Part shown: one piece after another, positions 53,682 through 64,000 of the stretch | How the letters are laid out: every line of letters begins with the position of its first letter | Numbering within the stretch: position 1 is the first letter of the stretch | Assembly (NCBI GenBank): GCA_037833965.1 | Contig: AP031351.1 | Location: forward strand, 11,110,501 to 11,174,500 | DNA length: 64,000 bases | Direction of reading: 5' to 3' | Source: Marchantia polymorpha subsp. ruderalis | Taxonomy: Eukaryota; Streptophyta; Marchantiopsida; Marchantiales; Marchantiaceae | Translations under genes and position numbers: made by a program | Notes under the pieces: model-generated | What the model was told of the DNA's origin: nothing | Database searches by the model: none | The model's input: only the letters and a program-made list of their open reading frames with translations

Positions 53682-54435
53682 AGTAAATTACTTGATGTTA
53701 CCCGTTGGAAACTCAAAGCTCTTGAAGGAACCAACCGGTTTCAGTTTACCTGATGGGACTCCATTCGACGGCCACCGTTAGCCATGTTCTTGTAATCTTC
53801 TGATTTGCTCTACAGAGTGGGGAGTGTCCGCCATTGTCGGGCCAGAGTATTTTGGTGACTCCTTCGCAGTCATGTCTAAGAAATCGACGGGCACCATGAG
53901 TTTGAACCGTGATTTCATATTTCTACTCGAAATAACCGCAGATAGTACTGGAACATCATTGATGGTGGTGGGGACCTATTGGAAACTCAAAGCTCTTGAG
54001 GGAACCAACCGGTTTCAGTTTACCTGATTGGACCCCATTCGACGGCCACAGTTAGACATGTTCTTATAATCTACTGATTTGCTCTATAGAGTGGGGAGCG
54101 TGCAAGCCCTTCCCGGCCTTATTGTAAGAATCCTGGACCTTTTCGTAAGCACTCCGGGCGACGTTACCTTCCGACTTCCCTATTTTGGCGTCCTATTCAA
54201 CTATAACTTTCTCCGGCCCGCGCTGAAGAGTGTCCGCCATTGTCGGACCAGAGTATTTTGGCGACTCCTTCGCAGTAATGTCTAATAAATCGACGGGCAC
54301 CATGAGTTTGAGCCGTGATTTCATATTTCTACTCGAAATAATCCCAGATAGCACTGGAATATCATTGATGGTGTTCGCGCATGAGGTACATCGAGTAAAA
54401 TGAATCCTATTGGATACCATCAAGTAATTTACTTT
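53682..54435. mobile_element. Inverted-repeat element, TGATGGGACC family, copy 1
   Basis: Left end AGTAAATTACTTGATG; right end is its near complement, CATCAAGTAATTTACT. Inside, a block of GGAAACTCAAAGCTCTTGA, TTTGCTCTA and AGAGTATTTTGG runs twice in tandem (53700 on and 53970 on), and part occurs a third time at about 54228-54375. The same block, in opposite orientation, makes up the element at 63036. I found no clear duplication at the ends and no transposase, so the superfamily is open. It ends about 520 bp before the acetyltransferase start codon. Confidence 0.65.
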
Positions 54436-54956
54436 TATTCTGAAGTTGATGACCTGTCCTTGCCCGAGAAGAGTCGGATGGACCTAACGCGAGGTAGGCC
54501 GATGCACACCCTCGTCGATTACTCAAACCTTACTCTGGTTAGGGTTTGAGTCATCGACGGGAGCGTTCGAGCTTTGGCATCGAAGACGACGACCACGACG
54601 AGTGAGGTGTTCGAGCTCGATCGAATCGATCGAAACATAGCAACGAGAACGTTATATATGGTGACCAGTTTGCACATGTCAGAAGTGAGGAGCGTCTGTT
54701 TGAATAGTTGTAGCTGTTAGGTCAAATTCAGTCTTTGTGCTCGTCTTCTTGTCCAGTATTGATGGGTTTTCTGGTGGCAGTGGTCTCTCGAAGGAGGTTG
54801 GGAAGAAGGAAACCTTGTGATAGTAGAGAGGAAGATTTTCGGTAGTTCTTGTATTAAAGAAGATGCAGCCTGAACGAGCTTGTCGTCTGTCCAGATTGGT
54901 TCGCACATTTCATCATGAGGTGGACTGTGTTGAAGATTTTTCCTCTGTGACCGAAC
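54436..54956 (+). promoter_or_regulatory. Upstream region of the MYST acetyltransferase gene
   Basis: Contains an inverted pair near 54512-54556 (GTCGATTACTCAAACC / GGTTTGAGTCATCGAC) and the leader of the acetyltransferase. The ATG at 54957 is in context AACATGG. No separate gene seen. Confidence 0.45.
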
Positions 54957-59015
<4,059 letters not shown>

Positions 59016-60659
59016 ACTACTCAGCATCGCTTGTATAGAAAACGTTGGTCTCCCTTCGAAGTATAGTACAAGTAACGAAGGCACAGCACTAAAATTTATA
59101 GGGTTGACCAGAAGTAAAGTTCTTGTTGTAGTTCTTGTATAAAGTAGCCCACGGTGTTCACTCTGACTCGTTCCCTCTGTACGGGTTGGTTGTTGTTGCT
59201 CCAGAAAAATAGTCAAAATCTGGCTGCTATACACCATGCCCGAGTAGGATTTTAATTATAGAAGCAGAGCTTTGTTTTCTCCTGTGCTCAAAGATTACCT
59301 GCAAATGGCCTGGTTTGAGTGTCACCGATGTAGATTATTATGCGATCGTGAGTATACTTCAGGCAAGTTTACATGTAAAGTCAGAGAAATGGGGTTTGTG
59401 ATGTCATGAGTTGTTACTTACGACCATTGCTCCAAGCTATCATTAGGGGAGGTCTTGTCACTTTACCTGCCCTACACTCTTTCTTCGTAATCCGTGATAT
59501 GGTTTATTTTGATACCTTATTTTAAATCTTTATACACGCACAGAGATGTGTGAACTATCTACGAAACTTCTTTCTACGAATGTGTACTATGTCACCGGGT
59601 TTATGCTGACTAACAATAATGGAGATTATCTTCCACCTTCACACTTAGGAGGTTTCGTACGATACACATGACTGGGAAAGAAATTGCGCATATATTTGAA
59701 AAAGACCCGTTCGTCATAGGTAGCGATGAGTAGGATCACTGCGCCGAGTGGGTGGACAACGAATGAAACTTTGACAATGTACACTTGAGGGAAAGTGTCA
59801 AATCATCCTTGTTAAGTCGGCCGACGGAAGGGAACGTGCCTAAACTCAGATGAGGAAGGAAAAATACGTGTGAAGTGGAGGGAATTTTATATGCTGGCGA
59901 ATAATGACAAAGCACACAACCATTCTGATCACGTGAGAAGGCTTTGAAATAATTAATCTCCACTCCGTAGATGATCGATTGTGAACCTCAGCATTGACAA
60001 ACAAGTGCTAATCTCTTGCATGATGCGTGGCATTATTTCAAGTCGGCACAGTTTGGTACGCACCCGAAATTTCTTGTTGATTGGCAATCCGAGGCCTATG
60101 TCTGCAGGCAAGTCAGGGCTTCATTGCTTCTACAACTTTATTAAACTTCCCATCTGCGGTCAGGATGTTGCGAATTGAGCCTTATCTACCTTCACATTTC
60201 GAAGGCCCGACGGATGAACCCCATGAGAAGGGGCGGACAACCAGAACTCACCTGTCTGCAGCAAATCGGTGCTCGAGGACCTGCCTTCGGCTGTGACTTA
60301 CGCGTGAGGCCAGATGGTTGTACTTCGTGAGCAGGATAAGTCAAGACCGCAGAAAACTTAACGAGAAAGCTCAGAAGCTCAGGCTACGAAGAAGAGAAAT
60401 GAATCACAACTTGCGCAAGTGGACGCCGAAGGAGAATGCCACAGCGGAGTGCGGGTCGGATGACATTTGAACTTGCGTGCATCGGAGCATCGGAAACACG
60501 CTCGGCCATCCCAGTCGCGGTAGCGGGAGCGGGGGAGCGGGAAGGGGCGCGCTGGACACGGCAGCAGGAGGCTGTTGGATTGATTGTCGGGTGTCCTGCT
60601 TCGCGAATCGATTGATCACATTTCTCTACTGTGGAAGGTGATCTATCGACCGAACGAAA
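59016..60659. other. Intergenic region
   Basis: 3' end of the acetyltransferase gene and promoter of the next gene. Composition is balanced, becoming GC-rich from about 60420. Frames on the minus strand at 60384-60746 overlap the next gene's first exon and show no known domain. No other gene seen. Confidence 0.5.
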
Positions 60660-61662
60660 ATGTCTCTTGTGGATTACGCCTCCGACGAAGCCGATTCTAA
60701 TGAGGACGAGGATGAGCCCGGTACTGCGCCAGGACCCGCAGTCCATGGTGATGCAGCGGCAGGCGCCTCTTCTTCCGACTCCGTGGCCATGTCAGTATTC
60801 GAAGGCGCGAGCCAGGATTGCCCAGCGGGCTGTTCTGTGGCAACATCGTGAAGAATTGAGCTTTTGTTGCCCATAGTGATGTTTTTGTTGTTGTACTTTG
60901 CGACTGCGAGCGAAGGAGAGAATTGTGCTGAGATTCGGCCCCTAAACCTAATGCAAATCTCTCCAGCGGAATCTTCTCAAGCATAATGGAGGGTCGTTTG
61001 TATACACTTGCTTGGGTTTGGAGCTTAGGCAGTCGCAAAACATATCAGACACCACGCAATCTGTCTTGACACCTTCCTGGCTTCTTCAGGGACACGGACT
61101 CGAAAGCAGAGGTTCCACAACAGAACAACGTTCCGACAGCCCGAATACAACTGCCGGATGTGTCACTCCTCTTAGGTCCGAGTGACTCGGCCATTGCAAC
61201 AACATCAAGCGCTCAAAGAAAGAGGGAGCCAGCAGCTAATGGTTCAGGTCATCAATTGCCCAACAGCAAAGTTCCCAGGGGAAACCTTCGGCCTTCTAGA
61301 ACTCCTCCTGATACGGCCGGTGGTCTTCTCACTCCACCCCAGCTGCGAGGAAGGTGCGCTTCTTGTTGTTTTCTTATACAATTCTTTGGGTGTGGAGTCC
61401 TGCATCATCGAGTTTTCGAAGAAAGAATCTTGACCTGTGTGATGTGGCCGATCTTTCTTTGGTGCCTAACGTGGTTGTAGACTCTCAGCTTCCCAAGTAG
61501 AGTATTATTCGATTTGCCCGCGAGAAACTGGGTCATGATTGGTACAACCTTATTTTCTGACCACTTTTATTTTCGTGGTTCTATCATCTTTCTTTGTTCA
61601 GAAGTAACGTAGCGACGGAAGATCTGGACAAGATTTTCACACGCAGGCAGCAAAGACGATGA
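60660..61662 (+). CDS. Small conserved plant protein with LTPPQLRGRSNVATED C-terminus
   Basis: Three exons. Exon 1 starts at 60660 (MSLVDYASDEADSNEDEDE) and must end in phase 2, either at 60790 or at 60847. Exon 2 is 61090-61353 and exon 3 is 61602-61662, giving 151 or 170 residues. The acidic N-terminus (YASDEAD) and the C-terminal block GGLLTPPQLRGR/SNVATEDLDKIFTRR, joined exactly across intron 2, recur in an uncharacterised family of plant proteins as I recall it. Between them lies a basic, low-complexity linker containing LPDVSLLLG. No enzyme motif or membrane segment. The function is not known to me. A nuclear role is only a guess from the composition. Confidence 0.78.
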
Positions 61663-63035
61663 TGCCTTGAGATCATCGCTTGAATTTTTGATTTGGTAGC
61701 AGCCGATACCAGCTTTTGTTATGTGCCATACCAGGCGGTTAGTACCTCTTTCCATTTTACAGACTGAAACATCTCTTAATCATAAACCGGAATTTGGTCT
61801 GACAAGAATGCATTGCCCTTCCAGACTACCGATTACCTTGTAGGTCGAGATGTCTTCATGCACTCTGCAAAAAACCTTTACAAGCATGTGTTTTTGCTGT
61901 CCATGCTGAGTCTCTGAGATCATGCGTCCGTGCTTGTATTGCAGGAATCATCAGAGTGTTCACCTGATGACAAGTACTTTCTTCAGCAGAAAGGATGGTC
62001 TGGCAACTCGTTTTAACTATCTTGTGTAACTGTAGTATGTTCCCTTTAGAAAGTGAGTATTTGATGCGAAAAATAGATTCTCTGAGCAAGTCATTGTTCT
62101 CACTGACCACTCATAATAGAAGTCGTGATGCTGCGGGATTTATCATCCTTTATTTTGCCACGTGAATGGAACTATCACCTGCACATAGTTCAAAAGAATT
62201 ATGCAGCAGCTGTAGTCTGTTTTGGCTGGACGGAAGGCTTTGTCGAGAAGAGTCGATGCAGGCGGAGAAGTCCAGGTCTGCACTGTGTGTGCTTCCCAGT
62301 CTGAGTTTCCCAAGAAGTTTGTCCTGCACTCAATAGTAGCACAGAGCAGATAAAGTTTCATTGAACCCCAAAGCCGTCATTGGCCGCACGTTACTTGAGA
62401 AATCCCTGAGCTATACTTGTGTGTCCCTGAATTCGAGCGCCCTTGATTTTGTTCTCCAAGTCGTTCTTGTTTCCTACGCTCTGAATAAGATCAGCTCACG
62501 CGAGGACTGATTTTTAGGATTCAAATTTATGCAGCTCTTGTTCGTGTGCGGGCTGGGTTTTAACATGCTTATAAGTGCCGTCCAAGGATTTAATGTCAGC
62601 TCATTCTGTCTTACATTGGGTAAGAGTTCTTCATGTTAAATTCTTCTGCAGTTTCTGGAGCAGTATGAATATTCTGCATTGGAGATCTGGTTTCTTGTTC
62701 TTCTTGCAATCTGGATGCAACAGCCATTTTCTCCATTTGCGGATGCGCTTAATTCTCGTTTCAAGGTCATTCGAGTATGAAATGGTTTGTATCGTGTAAT
62801 GTCAGCATATTATGTAAGATGACTAGAAATGTCCCTTCTTTTTCAAAATTTATTGAACTTTCAGATCATTCTATGTCTGAAATAATACCTCAATCTGAAG
62901 ATGTTCTTCAATACGCACTTTTCCCCCTTGATCAAGTGGAACCAACCTTGTTAAGTGTTCGTCGAATACATGAAGCCATATTGAATATTTGAAGACGAAA
63001 GCAAATCAATGATGTTTATACATAATGAGAGAAAC
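61663..63035. other. Region without a recognised gene
   Basis: Likely 3' untranslated region of the preceding gene, then AT-leaning DNA. Short frames (62575-62799 plus, 62777-62992 plus, 62143-62361 minus) have no recognisable domains. Confidence 0.45.
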
Positions 63036-63456
63036 TTGCTTGATGGGACCCCCGGGGAAACTCAAAACTCTTGACGGGACCCAATATGTTTCACTTTACC
63101 CTATGGGACCCATCGACGGCCCTGCACCCCCTCTGTTAGTGATGATCCACTACTATTCGGGGTTATTCCGAGTAGAAAGATGAAATCACGGTTCAGACTC
63201 ATGGCTCTCGGCGTTCTCATGGCTGCGAACTTCGCAGCCATCTCCAATAATTCATGGCCCGTTTTCTTGGACATGGCGACTTGGAGTAGCCAAAATACTC
63301 TGTCCCAACAGTGGCGGACGCTCCCACTCTGTAGAGCAAATCAGTAGGTCATTAGATGATGGCTGACGGTGGTCGTCGAAGGGGGTTCCATTGACAAATT
63401 GAAATCTGTTGGCCCCTTCAAGAGAGGTTTGAGTTTCCAAGGGTCCCATTAAGCAA
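63036..63456. mobile_element. Inverted-repeat element, TGATGGGACC family, copy 2
   Basis: Left end TTGCTTGATGGGACCC, then GGGGAAACTCAAAACTCTTG. The right end is the near complement, CAAGAGAGG, GAGTTTCCAAGGGTCCCA, TTAAGCAA. The interior contains CCAAAATACTCTG, GCGGACGCTCCCACTCTGT and CGTCGAAGGGGGTTCCA, all reversed relative to the copy at 53682-54435. About 420 bp, non-coding, with no clear flanking duplication. Confidence 0.7.
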
Positions 63457-64000
63457 ATTTCTTTACATGATTAGCATGTATAATGTCATTCTCACTTTCA
63501 GCTATTCGTTTTGTACCCAACTAGTGTTGTCTTCAAAAGATATAATTTTTACTTCTATGATCACGAATTTGATGAAATTATAAAAAAATTATAAATAACT
63601 AATTTTAGATAATATTCTCACATTGAAGTAGATGAAATAATAAATTTTAAGACGAGATAATTCAACGAGATGATTTATAAACTTATGTATTTCATAAACA
63701 TCAATATTAAATTCATTGTTATAATTTGATTGCATTATTTCGTGAAAAAATTTACTAATTTCAATGCAACATTTCGGGACAAAATGTTTGATAATCTCAT
63801 CATACATATTTTGGTATAATTTGGTAAATATACTCTCCATTATATACATGCCCATAATTATCTATGTATCGCGTCGTTACCAAAAGAAAATGATGAGTAA
63901 CTTTGTTTTTGGGATTTCTTGTTAATAACATTATTTTTGAAACGGAAAGGTTTATAAACAGGACATTATCCCCATTATAAACCCGCTATTTTGTAATTGA
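63457..64000. other. AT-rich DNA to window end
   Basis: Strongly AT-rich from about 63530. A minus-strand frame at 63589-63855 is rich in Ile, Asn, Lys and Tyr, as expected by chance in such DNA. No gene recognised. Confidence 0.55.

Overview
The window is nuclear DNA of a land plant. The genes are plant-type and split by short GT-AG introns: a phragmoplastin-type dynamin, a CLASSY/DRD1-type SNF2 protein, an anther-specific (LAP5/LAP6-like) type III polyketide synthase, a HER2-type alcohol dehydrogenase and a HAM-type MYST acetyltransferase. Plant-type telomere repeats (CCCTAAA) are also present. Gene style, intron sizes and large AT-rich gene-poor blocks fit a non-seed plant such as a liverwort or moss. 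That placement is inference; the kingdom is not in doubt.

Layout: 1-4170 (-) DRP1-like dynamin, cut off by the window edge. 4171-13169 contains a GC-richer upstream region and then about 7.5 kb of AT-rich DNA. 13170-16559 (+) is a complete RNA lariat debranching enzyme (DBR1). 16560-22200 is AT-rich with one GC-rich islet. 22963-23652 (+) is an intronless unrecognised gene. 25110-26671 (-) is a two-exon ASCL-type polyketide synthase. 27560-31130 is AT-rich. 33302-39013 (+) is a CLSY/DRD1-like SNF2 protein. 40495-44247 (-) is a HER2-type alcohol dehydrogenase of 8 exons, convergent with the CLSY gene. 45521-53435 is a nest of non-autonomous hAT DNA transposons with target-site duplications, a BED-finger hAT fragment and a decayed mitochondrial NAD-carrier gene. 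53682-54435 and 63036-63456 are two copies of another inverted-repeat element. 54957-59015 (+) is a complete HAM-type histone acetyltransferase of 9 exons. 60660-61662 (+) is a small conserved plant gene.

The most notable finding is in the 1,055-bp third intron of the acetyltransferase gene. It holds three related C/D-box snoRNA genes, with C, D', C' and D boxes and terminal stems. All three keep the same guide next to D', which matches 5.8S rRNA and points to the G that is 2'-O-methylated in plants (Gm79) and humans (Gm75). Other points are a GC-AG intron in DBR1, a nested hAT pair that can be dated by its duplications, a 112-bp (GA)n tract filling over half of a dynamin intron, and a 30-residue repeat array ending in an AT-hook core in the CLSY-like protein.

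The genes are independent housekeeping, chromatin and metabolic genes. They do not form an operon-like cluster, and I see no multi-gene undescribed system.
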